Part shown: positions 1 to 8,268 of the stretch, piece by piece | Numbering within the stretch: the first letter of the stretch is position 1 | Layout of the letters: each line of letters begins with the position of its first letter | Assembly: GCA_025350865.1 (NCBI GenBank) | Contig: JANXWZ010000136.1 | Span: 1-53,697 of the forward strand | Direction: 5' to 3' | Origin: Rhodanobacteraceae bacterium | GTDB taxonomy: Bacteria; Acidobacteriota; Terriglobia; Terriglobales; Acidobacteriaceae | Length of the DNA stretch: 53,697 nucleotides | The notes under the pieces: generated by a model | Databases searched by the model: none | What the model was told of the DNA's origin: nothing | Seen by the model: only the letters and a program-made list of their open reading frames with translations | Position numbers and translations under genes: made by a program

Positions 1-1
1 C

Positions 2-1891
2 ATGGGCTCAATCGAGAAGATGGGCCTGTTGAAGATGGACTTTCTGGGCCTGACGACGCTGACGGTGATCGACGACGCGCTGAAGCTGATCGTGCATACG
101 AAGGGCGAACATCTCGACATGGCGACGGTGCCGCTCGACGATCAGAAGACGTATGAGCAGGTTTTTCACAAGGCTTTGACCAGCGGCGTATTTCAGTTTG
201 AATCGGGCGGCATGCGCGACGTCTTGCGGCGTTATAAGCCGAACACCGTGGAAGATTTGACTGCGTTGAATGCGCTGTATCGTCCGGGTCCGATCCAGGG
301 CGGAATGGTCGACGAATTCATCGAGCGCAAGTGGGGGCGGCGCGCGGTGGAATACGAACTGCCGGAGCTTGAGCCGATCCTGCGCGAGACGCTTGGCGTG
401 ATGCTCTATCAGGAACAGGTGATGCAAATCTCAAATCGTCTGGCAGGGTTCTCACTCAGCCAGGCCGATATGCTGCGCCGGGCGATGGGTAAAAAAGACG
501 CCGCCGAGATGGTGAAGCAGAAGGTCAAATTTATGGAGGGTGCGGCGCAGAACAAGCACCCCAAAGATATTGCCGGAAATATCTTCGATTTGATGGCGAA
601 ATTCGCCGAGTATGGCTTTAATAAGTCGCACTCCGCGGCCTACTCGCTGCTCGCATACCATACAGCTTACTTGAAGACCCACTATCCGGTGGAGTTTATG
701 GCGGCGCTGCTGACCAGCGAAACTTCGAAGCCGGAAAATGTGGTGAAGTATATTTCCGAGTGCCGCGAGATCAACATCCCCGTGGTTCCGCCGGATGTGC
801 AGGTGTCGGATGCTAACTTTACTCCCGTGAAAAACGCCGCCGGTGAGGCGATCGGCTTCGGGCTGGCGGCGATCAAGAATGTTGGACACAACGCCATTGT
901 GTCGATCATCGAGGCGCGTTCTGCGCTGCGTGCGGCAGGGAAGCCGGGGTTCGCCAACCTGTGGGAGTTCTGCGAGAAGGTCGACCTTCGGCTGCTGAAC
1001 AAGCGGGTCCTCGAGTCCCTCATTAAAGCCGGAGCCATGGATTGCTTCGGGCGGCGCGCCTCGGTAATGGCCGCGCTCGATACAGCGATGGAGCGGGCGC
1101 AGAAGGCACAGAAAGACAAGGCTGCTGGGCAGAGCGGTTTATTTGGAATATTCGACTCGGATATTATGCCGTCCGCTGGCGACACTACTGATGCACTGCC
1201 GAGTGTCGCTGACTGGGACGAGCATACTCGCCTCCAGAATGAGAAGGAAGTGCTTGGCTTCTTCGTCAGTGGTCACCCGATGGATAAGTATCGGGAGAAG
1301 CTGCGGAATATGAAGGTCGTCGACACCGCGACTGCGTGCGAGATGAAGCCGGAGCCGCAGCAATTCCGCCGCGGAGGTCCTGAACCGAACGAGATTTCGA
1401 TTGCGGGTGTGATCACGGGACTGAAGACTGCGAAGTCCAAGAAGTCAGGCGAAATGTATGCGCAGGCTTCGCTTGAGGACACCGTGGGCAAGATCGAACT
1501 GATCGCCTTCCCGCAGAGCTATGAGAAGCTGGCAGAGAAGCTGAAGATCGACGTGCCTGTTCTGGTGCGCGGCTCGCTGCGTGGAGAAGAAGATTCGGCA
1601 CCGAAGCTTGCGGTGTCGTCGATTGTGGCGTTGGAAGATGTGAAGCTGAAGCTTCCCGAGGCGCTGCGGATCAAGGTGCCGCTACACTCGCCGGACGCCG
1701 CGTTGCTGGAGAAGCTGTCGCGGCTGTTTCTGGATTCGCCGGGAACGGGGAAGCTGCTCTTGGATTTTGAAGAGCCGGGAGAGTTCTGTGCAGTGCTGGA
1801 GCCGAGCAAGGTAATGGTGGCGGCGGATCGTTTGTTTATCGACCGGGTGGAAGAGTTGGTCGGACGTGGGTCTGTCAGGGTGATCCAGTAG
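2..1891 (+). CDS. dnaE: DNA polymerase III subunit alpha, C-terminal part (5' truncated by window)
   Basis: Replicative DNA polymerase catalytic subunit. The frame is open to the left edge, so the PHP domain and the first two catalytic aspartates are missing. The visible part starts at the palm segment with KMDFLGL; its Asp13 matches the third catalytic Asp of bacterial DnaE (E. coli D555, known for the family). Fingers follow, with FQFES, LNALYRPGP, MLYQEQVMQI and YGFNKSHSAAYS. A helix-hairpin-helix region lies at about 320-350 (LLNKRVLESLIKAGAMD) and an OB-fold at about 465-545 (ISIAGVITGLK to VPVLVRGSLR). The C-terminal extension is short. The stop TAG is followed after 10 bases by the next gene on the same strand. 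The assignment is secure. Confidence 0.97.
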   Translation: MGSIEKMGLLKMDFLGLTTLTVIDDALKLIVHTKGEHLDMATVPLDDQKTYEQVFHKALTSGVFQFESGGMRDVLRRYKPNTVEDLTALNALYRPGPIQGGMVDEFIERKWGRRAVEYELPELEPILRETLGVMLYQEQVMQISNRLAGFSLSQADMLRRAMGKKDAAEMVKQKVKFMEGAAQNKHPKDIAGNIFDLMAKFAEYGFNKSHSAAYSLLAYHTAYLKTHYPVEFMAALLTSETSKPENVVKYISECREINIPVVPPDVQVSDANFTPVKNAAGEAIGFGLAAIKNVGHNAIVSIIEARSALRAAGKPGFANLWEFCEKVDLRLLNKRVLESLIKAGAMDCFGRRASVMAALDTAMERAQKAQKDKAAGQSGLFGIFDSDIMPSAGDTTDALPSVADWDEHTRLQNEKEVLGFFVSGHPMDKYREKLRNMKVVDTATACEMKPEPQQFRRGGPEPNEISIAGVITGLKTAKSKKSGEMYAQASLEDTVGKIELIAFPQSYEKLAEKLKIDVPVLVRGSLRGEEDSAPKLAVSSIVALEDVKLKLPEALRIKVPLHSPDAALLEKLSRLFLDSPGTGKLLLDFEEPGEFCAVLEPSKVMVAADRLFIDRVEELVGRGSVRVIQ

Positions 1892-1901
1892 CGGGGGTGC
1901 G

Positions 1902-2660
1902 ATGCGTAGAGTTGGGCTGATTCTATTGCTGGTAGCGGGTCTGGGGGGGGCGCAGGAGAAGCCGGCCCGCCTGACCTTCGACGTCGCTTCGATCCGCCTA
2001 ACGAAGCCGGGCATGCGTGGAGGCGGGATCAAGGCGCTGCCGGGCGGGCAGGAGTACCGGGCGCAGGGCGTTCCGCTGAAGCTGATGATCAGCCTGATGT
2101 ACAAGGTGCCGATGCGCCAGATCAAAGGCGATCCGGAATGGCTGAACGCTGACCGCTACGACGTCGAGGCCCGAGTCGATGGAGCGTACAACGTCGACGA
2201 CCTTCATACGATGTATCAAAATTTGCTGGCCGACCGTTTCGGGTTGAAGTTTCATATCGAGACCAAGGAAGGCCCGGTCTATGGGCTGACCGTCGAGCCA
2301 TCTGGAACGAAGATGAAGCTGAACGAGGGCACGGAGGACTTCAGCATTCCCATCACGTTCACGAATGACGGGGTAGCTGGGGTGCGGGTGTCGATGAACT
2401 ACCTGAGTTGGTGGCTTGGGCAGCAGGTGCAGCGCGATGATCGGCCTGTTGTCGACCAGACGGGGCTCAAGGGCAAATATGATTTCAAGCTGTCGTTTGC
2501 GCCACCGCTCCCGCCGGATGTGGTGCCCCCGCCAGAGTTTAAGGACAGGCCGTCGCTATTTGACGCGCTGCGGGACCAGCTCGGGCTAAGGCTGAAGGCG
2601 CAGACTGGGCCAGTGGAATACATTGTGATCGATCATGTCGAGAAGCCAAGCGAGAATTGA
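1902..2660 (+). CDS. Secreted TIGR03435/DUF3738 family protein
   Basis: This 252-residue protein has an N-terminal signal peptide (charged MRR, then a leucine-rich core ending near GGAQ). The mature part has the hallmarks of the acidobacterial TIGR03435 (DUF3738) family: FDVASIR near the start, LKLMISLMY, WLNADRYDVEA, a central LLADRFGLKFH, and a C-terminal VVDQTGLKGKYDFKLSF and LRDQLGLRLKAQTGPVEYIVIDHVEKP. Family members occur in many paralogous copies in Acidobacteria. Their biochemical role is not established; some sit beside BlaI/M56 signalling genes, which are absent here. A GGGGG stretch before the ATG can act as ribosome binding site. It lies 10 bases after dnaE, so co-transcription is possible. 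Confidence 0.88.
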   Translation: MRRVGLILLLVAGLGGAQEKPARLTFDVASIRLTKPGMRGGGIKALPGGQEYRAQGVPLKLMISLMYKVPMRQIKGDPEWLNADRYDVEARVDGAYNVDDLHTMYQNLLADRFGLKFHIETKEGPVYGLTVEPSGTKMKLNEGTEDFSIPITFTNDGVAGVRVSMNYLSWWLGQQVQRDDRPVVDQTGLKGKYDFKLSFAPPLPPDVVPPPEFKDRPSLFDALRDQLGLRLKAQTGPVEYIVIDHVEKPSEN

Positions 2661-2699
2661 CGGTCTGACGCCATGGGTTTCATCTGCATCCTAAGACAC

Positions 2700-3530
2700 A
2701 TGAAAACGATGCGTCGTCTCTGCCTAATCGTCGGGTGCGGGGTTCTGCTAACGACCTCGGTTCCTGCACAAAAACTTGCGCGGACCGGACTTGATGCGGG
2801 CTACTACGACATGTACAACCTGAACTTCGCCGGTGCGCATAAGGTGTTCGGCGAGTGGATGAAGACCAATCCGGATGACCCGCTCGGCCCGGCCTCGGAC
2901 GCGGCGGCATTTCTGTTTTCAGAGTTCGACCGGCTGGGGGTGCTCGACGTTGAGCTGTTTACCGACGACGATACTTTCACCGCACGAAAGAAGCTTCCAC
3001 CAAACCCACAGGCGCGGCGTGACTTTGAGGATCGTGCCGCACAGGGCGAGCGACTGGCCCGGGCGAAGTTGCAAAAGGCTCCGGGCGACGCGCAGGCCTT
3101 GTACGCGCTGACGCTAATCAGCGGGCTGCGGTCGGATATGGCGGCGATGATCGACAAAAAGGACTACGCGGCGCTGAAGTTGACCGAACAGGGAAGCAAG
3201 CTCGCCGCGCAGACACTTGCCTCCGATCCGAACCTCTATGACGCGCACATTGCCGTCGGCGTGGAGAACTATATGCTGGCGTTGAAGCCTGCGATTCTGC
3301 GGCTGTTCCTGTTCATGCGCGGCGACGCCATGGACAAAGAAGAGGGAGTTCGCCAGATTCGAATCTGCGCAGAAAAGGGGCACTACCTGGCGCCGTTTGC
3401 TCGATTGATGCTCGCCGTGACGGATCTGCGCGCTGGCAACATGGCTCATGCTCGGGAGATGCTGAGCGGGCTGGCAACGGAGTTTCCGCAGAACACGTTG
3501 TACCGGCGCCAGCTCGACCGGATTCGGTAG
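2700..3530 (+). CDS. Secreted TPR-like protein of unknown function
   Basis: I chose the ATG at 2700 because it gives a compact signal peptide (MKTMRRLCLIVGCGVLL then TSVPAQ). An in-frame ATG at 2673 would add nine residues in front of it. The mature region of about 250 residues is alpha-helical and alanine-rich with TPR-like spacing: YNLNFAGAHKVFGEWMKTNPDDP resembles one TPR unit and the C-terminal AREMLSGLATEFPQNTLYRRQLDRI resembles another. No catalytic motif is visible. It lies 39 bases downstream of the DUF3738 gene on the same strand. Similar exported TPR-type proteins are common in Acidobacteria. No specific function is proposed. Confidence 0.7.
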   Translation: MKTMRRLCLIVGCGVLLTTSVPAQKLARTGLDAGYYDMYNLNFAGAHKVFGEWMKTNPDDPLGPASDAAAFLFSEFDRLGVLDVELFTDDDTFTARKKLPPNPQARRDFEDRAAQGERLARAKLQKAPGDAQALYALTLISGLRSDMAAMIDKKDYAALKLTEQGSKLAAQTLASDPNLYDAHIAVGVENYMLALKPAILRLFLFMRGDAMDKEEGVRQIRICAEKGHYLAPFARLMLAVTDLRAGNMAHAREMLSGLATEFPQNTLYRRQLDRIR

Positions 3531-3724
3531 GCGTATTACTTGACGGCGAGCGAGATGGCCATGGGAATAACGACGCGCAAGAACCAGTTGGCGCAATAAC
3601 GAATTGGAGAGAAAAGACTCGACTGTGACATAGACACCTTGCAGAAATGGGGAGGTACGTCTGGAATAACGAGACTCCTGCTTACGACCCTTTTTCGGCT
3701 TGGCCGCATCGGTGGGCAGTCCGC

Positions 3725-3738
3725 TACAATCATGGTGA
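3725..3738 (+). promoter_or_regulatory. Possible leaderless promoter of accA
   Basis: A TACAAT hexamer (3725-3730) lies directly before two in-frame ATG codons (3732 and 3738). A start of transcription 7-8 bases after the hexamer would coincide with the second ATG. No convincing -35 is seen. The 200 bases before accA (3531-3731) hold no gene I can support. Confidence 0.35.
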
Positions 3739-4583
3739 TGGCAGACTTCGAACTTACCAAAGCGGCACCGGCGGCGCTGGTCCCCGAAGCGTGGATCAGG
3801 ACAGAGATGGCACGGGACCCTTCAAGACCCTATCCGATGGACTATATCGAGGCACTGTTCACAGACTTCAGCGAAATCCATGGCGACCGCGCCTTCGCCG
3901 ATGATGCCGCGATGGCGTGCGGTATGGCCTGCTTCCACGACGAACCCGTGATGGTAATCGGCAACCTGAAGGGGCGGACGCTGAAGGAGCGCGTGGCGCG
4001 CAAATTTGGGTCGCCGGAGCCGGAAGGCTACCGCAAGGCATTGCGCTGTATGAAGTTGGCGGAGAAGTTTGGGCGGCCGGTGTTTACGTTTCTCGATCTT
4101 GCAGGGGCGTTCCCGGGCATCGGGGCGGAGGAGCGTGGACAGGGCGAGGCGATTGCCCGCAATCTGATCGAAATGGCGCAACTTCGTGTGCCGACCATCG
4201 CTACCATTACCGGCGAAGGCGGCTCTGGCGGAGCACTTGCGCTGGCCGTGGCGGATCGTGTATTGATGCTCGAAAATGCGATTTATTCGGTGATCTCGCC
4301 CGAAGGTTGCGCGTCGATTATGTGGAAGGACGCGACGCGCAAGCAGCAGGCTGCCGCGGCTCTGCGCTACACCGCCAAGGACACTTTCGCGCTGGGCTGC
4401 GTGGACGCCGTCATCGATGAACCGGAGGGCGGGACGCAGGCCGATCTGCCCCGCGCGTTCGAGTTGGTGGATGCGCAGTTGACGAAGCATTTCGGTGAAT
4501 TGAAGGCCATGCCACTGGATGAAATGCTGGCCCGCCGATACGACAAGTTCCGCAACATGGCGCAGTTCTACCAGTCGGCTTAG
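3732..4583 (+). CDS. accA: Acetyl-CoA carboxylase carboxyltransferase subunit alpha, short N-terminus
   Basis: This is the carboxyltransferase alpha chain, which moves CO2 from carboxy-biotin to acetyl-CoA in fatty acid synthesis. Recognisable blocks are the region around PYPMDYIE, GDRAFADD, VMVIGNLKGR, PEGYRKALR, GIGAEERGQGEAIARNL, TGEGGSGGALALAVADRVLMLENAIYSVISPEGCASIMWKD and a C-terminal RRYDKFRNM. With the ATG at 3732 (alternative 3738) it has 283 residues, shorter than the roughly 320 typical of the family. About 37 residues of the usual N-terminal helical region are missing. The normally invariant block FIDTPGAYPG reads FLDLAGAFPG. No accD is nearby, which is common. The function is likely, but these departures are worth noting. 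Confidence 0.9.
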   Translation: MVMADFELTKAAPAALVPEAWIRTEMARDPSRPYPMDYIEALFTDFSEIHGDRAFADDAAMACGMACFHDEPVMVIGNLKGRTLKERVARKFGSPEPEGYRKALRCMKLAEKFGRPVFTFLDLAGAFPGIGAEERGQGEAIARNLIEMAQLRVPTIATITGEGGSGGALALAVADRVLMLENAIYSVISPEGCASIMWKDATRKQQAAAALRYTAKDTFALGCVDAVIDEPEGGTQADLPRAFELVDAQLTKHFGELKAMPLDEMLARRYDKFRNMAQFYQSA

Positions 4584-4656
4584 AGCCTCAGAGAACCAGG
4601 GGAACCGGTTGCAACAGCAGACGATTCGATTTGGCGCCAACACGGTTTCGCGAGGG

Positions 4657-5655
4657 ATGCATCTCACCCTCTTCCTGACGGCCATGGCGTGGGCCGCCGC
4701 GGCGAACATCATCGCGGGAAGGGCGGCCGAGGGGATAGCTGCAAGATTTCAACTTGGACTTCTGGTATCACTCCTCGACAACCTCTTTTTTCTCTTCCTT
4801 GTGATCGTAGGGGTCCGGACGCTGGACTGGATCGCGACGCGCAGCCTGTATGCCGACCAGGTGCTCCCCCTGCCTGGCCGGGCGGGCTGGTTGCGCGAAT
4901 GGGGGACGGGTGCGGCTCTGGGTTGGGGGCTCTCACTCGCGGTTGCGCTGCCTCTGTTGATAAGTGGGAACCTGCACGGGACATTGTTGTGGAATTCCAA
5001 TACGCTGGCTGCCATGGCGGCTGCCGTCTGTTCAATTCTGGTTGGGGTGCTGGCGATTGAGGTGGTGTTTCGTGGCTATCCATTTCGCCGCCTGATCGAC
5101 ACGGTGGGATCGACCTGGGGTGCCGTTTTGATGTCGGTGTTTGCCGCGGTACTGGTCGTGCAGGCCAATCCGCCGAGAAATAGCTCGATCGCCATCATCG
5201 ATTGCACCCTGTTTGCGTTATTGCTCGCAGTCGCTTGGCTCCGGACACATGCCCTATGGCTAGGGTGGGGACTTCATTTTGCCTATCGCACGGTGACTGC
5301 GATCGTAATGGGACTGCCGGTTGCCGGACGTGGGGAAGTTGGCTCGCCGACAGACATGACCGCTTCAGGCCCGCGCTGGCTCACGGGCGGAGCGTTCGGC
5401 CCGGACGCTGCCGTGTTGACTGGATTGATGATGCTGGTTGCCATGGCCGTGCTGTACCGCGTGACGCGGGACCTTGCCTGGACCCATACCTTCCGGCCCA
5501 TTGTTCCCGCCGGCTATGAAGTCACCGTCGCTCCGCCCGCCGCGCATGTCGCCATGGAAAAGGCGGCGGCTCCTCCTCCGCTTGTGCAGATCTTGTCGAC
5601 CACACCACAGACTCGTTCCGTTGTGGAACCTCCACCAAAACCCGATGTGCTGTGA
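4657..5655 (+). CDS. CPBP (Abi/CAAX-protease-like) family membrane protein with degenerate motif
   Basis: A polytopic membrane protein of 332 residues with about eight hydrophobic segments. The pattern IEVVFRGYPFRRL around residue 134 corresponds to motif 1 (EExxFRG) of CPBP intramembrane proteases, and GWGLHFAYR (His207) corresponds to motif 2. The first Glu of motif 1 is Ile here; Glu135 is kept. A conserved Asn after the histidine motif is Arg. The proline- and alanine-rich C-terminus after about residue 285 looks soluble. I chose the ATG at 4657, preceded by GCGAGG, because upstream in-frame codons overlap accA in another frame. It may be a non-catalytic relative; substrate unknown. Confidence 0.7.
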   Translation: MHLTLFLTAMAWAAAANIIAGRAAEGIAARFQLGLLVSLLDNLFFLFLVIVGVRTLDWIATRSLYADQVLPLPGRAGWLREWGTGAALGWGLSLAVALPLLISGNLHGTLLWNSNTLAAMAAAVCSILVGVLAIEVVFRGYPFRRLIDTVGSTWGAVLMSVFAAVLVVQANPPRNSSIAIIDCTLFALLLAVAWLRTHALWLGWGLHFAYRTVTAIVMGLPVAGRGEVGSPTDMTASGPRWLTGGAFGPDAAVLTGLMMLVAMAVLYRVTRDLAWTHTFRPIVPAGYEVTVAPPAAHVAMEKAAAPPPLVQILSTTPQTRSVVEPPPKPDVL

Positions 5656-5667
5656 CAAAAAGAAGAT

Positions 5668-5679
5668 TTGCAATTGCAA
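5668..5679. other. 12-bp palindrome between two genes
   Basis: TTGCAATTGCAA is a perfect palindrome in the 62-base gap between the CPBP-like gene and the next gene. It could be an operator or chance in a short AT-richer spacer. No matching regulator is visible. Confidence 0.25.
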
Positions 5680-5717
5680 GCAAAATGGAGCAACCTTCTA
5701 GCATCTGAGGTGCTGTG

Positions 5718-6875
5718 ATGACTCTGATGGGCCACAGACGGGCAGGGCTTGGAACGGTCGGCATTGTGCTGGCCTTTTTCAGTTTCGCCGTGGCCTTTTT
5801 CAGTTTGGGCGCCCATGCGCAGGTCTTTACGGTGGGCGAGAAGACCGCCACAGCGGACATTAACGCCGACTTCACGCCGACTCACGTTGAACTTCCGGAC
5901 GGCCATCTGGGTGAGCGTGGGCGTCGCGAGTTGATGCGCGATCTTGGGTCGGAGCAGGGGTTTGCGCATAGAATTCTTCCGCTTGGCGCAATCATGACGC
6001 TACAGGCCAATGGGAATCTGACGCCGCGCGCAGAACAATACAAGGAACTGATCTATAAGAAAGGTTCGTCGGCGGCACCGGGCGACCGCGTAATGATTAC
6101 GGCGCTCGAGTTCAAGGGCGACAGACTGGTGGTCGACCTGAACGGTGGCCCGTATCCCCCGCATCGATTCATGCGACACATTCAGATCGGGATCGGACCC
6201 GTGGCTACCCAACAGCCGACCTTGGATGAACGCTCTACCGGGTGCCGCATCGTGTTGGTTTTTGAAGGCGGGGTTCCGGATATCTCCGCCCCTGAGGTGA
6301 AAGCGCTGTTACAACCAATCATCGACTTCGGCGCAAAGACCGGCGAAGTGGCATACGCGGAGACGCTGCCCGCACCACTGAAGAGTGCCATCAAATCGCA
6401 CGAAGTGTTGGTAGGAATGAATCACCGCATGGTGCTGGCGGCGCTTGGACAGCCAGAATCGAAGCTGCGTGAGGGCCTCGGCAGCGAACGATACGAGGAA
6501 TGGATCTACGGACATCAGCCGCAGACGATGGAGTTCGTACGCTTCAGCGGCGATCGCGTGAGCCTGGTGAAGATTGCGGCGCTGGGCAAGGATATCGAGA
6601 TTCACGATCAGGACGAGATGGCTGGGTATGAACAGCCTGTTCCCACGGTTGCCGTAGGAGATGTGACGGCAAAGGAGGGAGTTGTGCCCCCGTCGCTACG
6701 CCTGCCGGGTGAGGACAAGACTCCAGAAGAGGCCGCGCGGCCCGATAGCGGGATGCGGAAGGTCCAGATGCCCGAGCCCAAAAAGGCCCCGGGCACCGAT
6801 GTGCCACCCAGCAATGCGCCGGTGGAGATCGCTCCACAGCCGGTGCCGAAGTTCGCCGCACGATCAACGCCTTGA
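5718..6875 (+). CDS. Secreted protein with BamE/SmpA-like segment
   Basis: A 385-residue exported protein; an in-frame GTG at 5715 is an alternative start. The signal peptide carries an in-frame tandem duplication: the same 16 bases occur at 5770 and 5791, giving AFFSF then AFFSL. The region at about 225-290 (VLVGMNHRMVLAALGQP, YEEWIYG, FVRFSGDRV) resembles the G-M-x-x-x-V-x-x-x-L-G-x-P pattern of BamE/SmpA-like small domains. A proline- and alanine-rich tail follows. Proteins of this kind are widespread in Acidobacteria without an assigned function. It lies 62 bases after the CPBP-like gene, same strand. Confidence 0.65.
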   Translation: MTLMGHRRAGLGTVGIVLAFFSFAVAFFSLGAHAQVFTVGEKTATADINADFTPTHVELPDGHLGERGRRELMRDLGSEQGFAHRILPLGAIMTLQANGNLTPRAEQYKELIYKKGSSAAPGDRVMITALEFKGDRLVVDLNGGPYPPHRFMRHIQIGIGPVATQQPTLDERSTGCRIVLVFEGGVPDISAPEVKALLQPIIDFGAKTGEVAYAETLPAPLKSAIKSHEVLVGMNHRMVLAALGQPESKLREGLGSERYEEWIYGHQPQTMEFVRFSGDRVSLVKIAALGKDIEIHDQDEMAGYEQPVPTVAVGDVTAKEGVVPPSLRLPGEDKTPEEAARPDSGMRKVQMPEPKKAPGTDVPPSNAPVEIAPQPVPKFAARSTP

Positions 6876-7011
6876 AGCCGCGGTTTCGTTCTCATGTAGA
6901 CTAATTTCTGGAACCCTCCTTGCAGAAACTGTGTCACCACAGGGGCGGCGGTGCTTTCACGCCTCCATACACGCATGCGGTCCAAATTAAGTTGAACCAT
7001 GGAGAGCAACG

Positions 7012-7191
7012 ATGTCTAAGATTGCCAAAACCGGCGACCGCAAGAAAGAAATGGATACAACCAAGAGCACGGATTGTCCAAAGTGCTCCAAGCCGACACG
7101 CATTGTGAAGCGCGTCAAAGACCGCGAGCGCGGTGTGCCGGGCGGAGTGTATATCTCCTGTTCCGCGTGCGATTTCTTCGAAAAGCTGTAA
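7012..7191 (+). CDS. Small zinc-ribbon protein, 59 residues
   Basis: A very short gene with good support: a GGAGAG ribosome binding site six bases before the ATG, and a strong terminator 28 bases after the stop. The product has a lysine-rich N-terminus, a CPKC pair at residues 23-26 and a CSAC pair at 49-52, separated by a basic stretch. This is the layout of a four-cysteine zinc ribbon, as in topoisomerase C-terminal or ribosomal-type ribbons. It could bind nucleic acid, which is inference. It stands alone, as its upstream neighbour ends 136 bases earlier. Confidence 0.75.
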   Translation: MSKIAKTGDRKKEMDTTKSTDCPKCSKPTRIVKRVKDRERGVPGGVYISCSACDFFEKL

Positions 7192-7218
7192 TTACGCCTG
7201 ATCGATCAGGGGCGGAAG

Positions 7219-7244
7219 AAGAGAGTCCTTTGGGGCTCTCTTTT
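7219..7244 (+). terminator. Rho-independent terminator
   Basis: A stem of AGAGAGTCC pairing with GGGCTCTCT (one T-G pair) and a TTTG loop is followed by a run of T. It sits 28 bases after the stop of the zinc-ribbon gene. Confidence 0.8.
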
Positions 7245-7306
7245 GTCGTTTTGGAACCTTTCTTGGTGCTCCCACTAAAGTGTGCCTGATGTCGCCATCC
7301 AAGGGG

Positions 7307-7336
7307 TTGACACATCTTGGTGGAGAGGGCCAAACT
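7307..7336 (+). promoter_or_regulatory. Possible sigma-70 promoter
   Basis: A perfect TTGACA (7307-7312) is followed after 18 bases by CAAACT (7331-7336), a weak -10. It is placed correctly for the gene starting at 7360. Confidence 0.35.
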
Positions 7337-7359
7337 CTTCTGCGGAAGTGAGGTAACTC

Positions 7360-8268
7360 GTGCAGAAGATTGAAGGTTCAGCAGCTCTGATGGTGGGAGG
7401 AGCGGCTTTGACGCACTTCACCCGGCCAACCTTTTTGATGTGTTCGCCGGAGTGGTTCGAAGTTCATTACGTGATCAACCCATGGATGGCCGGAAACCTG
7501 AATAGATCGTCCCGGGACACGTCGTTTACCCAGTGGAAGGGCCTCTACTCCGCTCTCCGCGAGGTGGCGGATGTAAAGCTGATGCACCCTCGGCAGGGCT
7601 CGCCGGACATGACTTTTGTGGCGCATGGAGCGGTGGTGAACTTTGGGGTGGCGGCGCTTTCAAGCTTTGCCCACGCGCAGCGTCAGCCGGAGGAGCAGCA
7701 CCTCCGGACCTGGCTCGAAGACGCCGGATTCCTGATCTGGGAGACACCCCGCGAGACCGCCTTCGAAGGCGAAGGCGACGCGCTGTTCGATCCGTCGGGC
7801 CGGATGGTGTGGCTCGCCCATGGCGTTCGGACCTGCCAGTACAGCCACCGGCACGTCGCAGACGCATGGCATGCGAACATGACCTCGCTGCACCTCGTCG
7901 ACCCGCGTTTCTATCATCTGGACACCTGCTTCGCCCCCTTGGGTGGCGGGCACCTCCTCTACTATCCGGGCGCATTTGATGCTGCGTCGTTGCGGCGGAT
8001 CGAGGATGCCTACCCGCCGCGCATGAGAATCGTCGTGGACGAAGCGGAAGCGGCACACTTTGGCTGCAACGTGCTCAACGTCGGGCGTCACATCTTCATG
8101 CACGAGTGCGGTGGAACGGTTGCGAGGCGGCTACGTTCTGCCGGCTACTGCGTTACAGAACTAGCGCTGGGCGAATTCCTGAAGGGCGGTGGTTCTGCCA
8201 AGAGCCTGGCTCTGCGGTTGAGCGACGTGACCGTGACCCACCAATCAGACCTTGAGCTGGCAGGCTGA
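7360..8268 (+). CDS. Arginine deiminase/dimethylargininase-like protein lacking the catalytic Cys
   Basis: A 302-residue member of the amidinotransferase / dimethylarginine dimethylaminohydrolase fold (COG1834 type). The start is GTG with a GAGG box six bases upstream. Family features: EVHYVINPWM near residue 33, GSPDMTF, FEGEGDALF, and VDPRFYHLDTCFAPL with the catalytic-type His186. The C-terminal loop that normally reads GGSxKCLxLRL, with the nucleophilic Cys, reads GGGSAKSLALRL here; Ser282 (codon AGC) replaces the Cys. Other positions usually conserved in this group are also changed (FTANAG to FVAHGA, SRFRHPERQ to SSFAHAQRQ). Expected activity would be guanidine-group hydrolysis, but this copy looks like a pseudoenzyme. 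It converges with pyrF and overlaps it by 24 bases. Confidence 0.8.
   Translation: MQKIEGSAALMVGGAALTHFTRPTFLMCSPEWFEVHYVINPWMAGNLNRSSRDTSFTQWKGLYSALREVADVKLMHPRQGSPDMTFVAHGAVVNFGVAALSSFAHAQRQPEEQHLRTWLEDAGFLIWETPRETAFEGEGDALFDPSGRMVWLAHGVRTCQYSHRHVADAWHANMTSLHLVDPRFYHLDTCFAPLGGGHLLYYPGAFDAASLRRIEDAYPPRMRIVVDEAEAAHFGCNVLNVGRHIFMHECGGTVARRLRSAGYCVTELALGEFLKGGGSAKSLALRLSDVTVTHQSDLELAG

Noticed and set aside
3536..3760. Minus-strand frame with a hydrophobic end before accA, possibly a membrane-protein relic.
   Set aside because: No start signal or family motif, and it runs into the accA 5' region; I could not separate it from chance.
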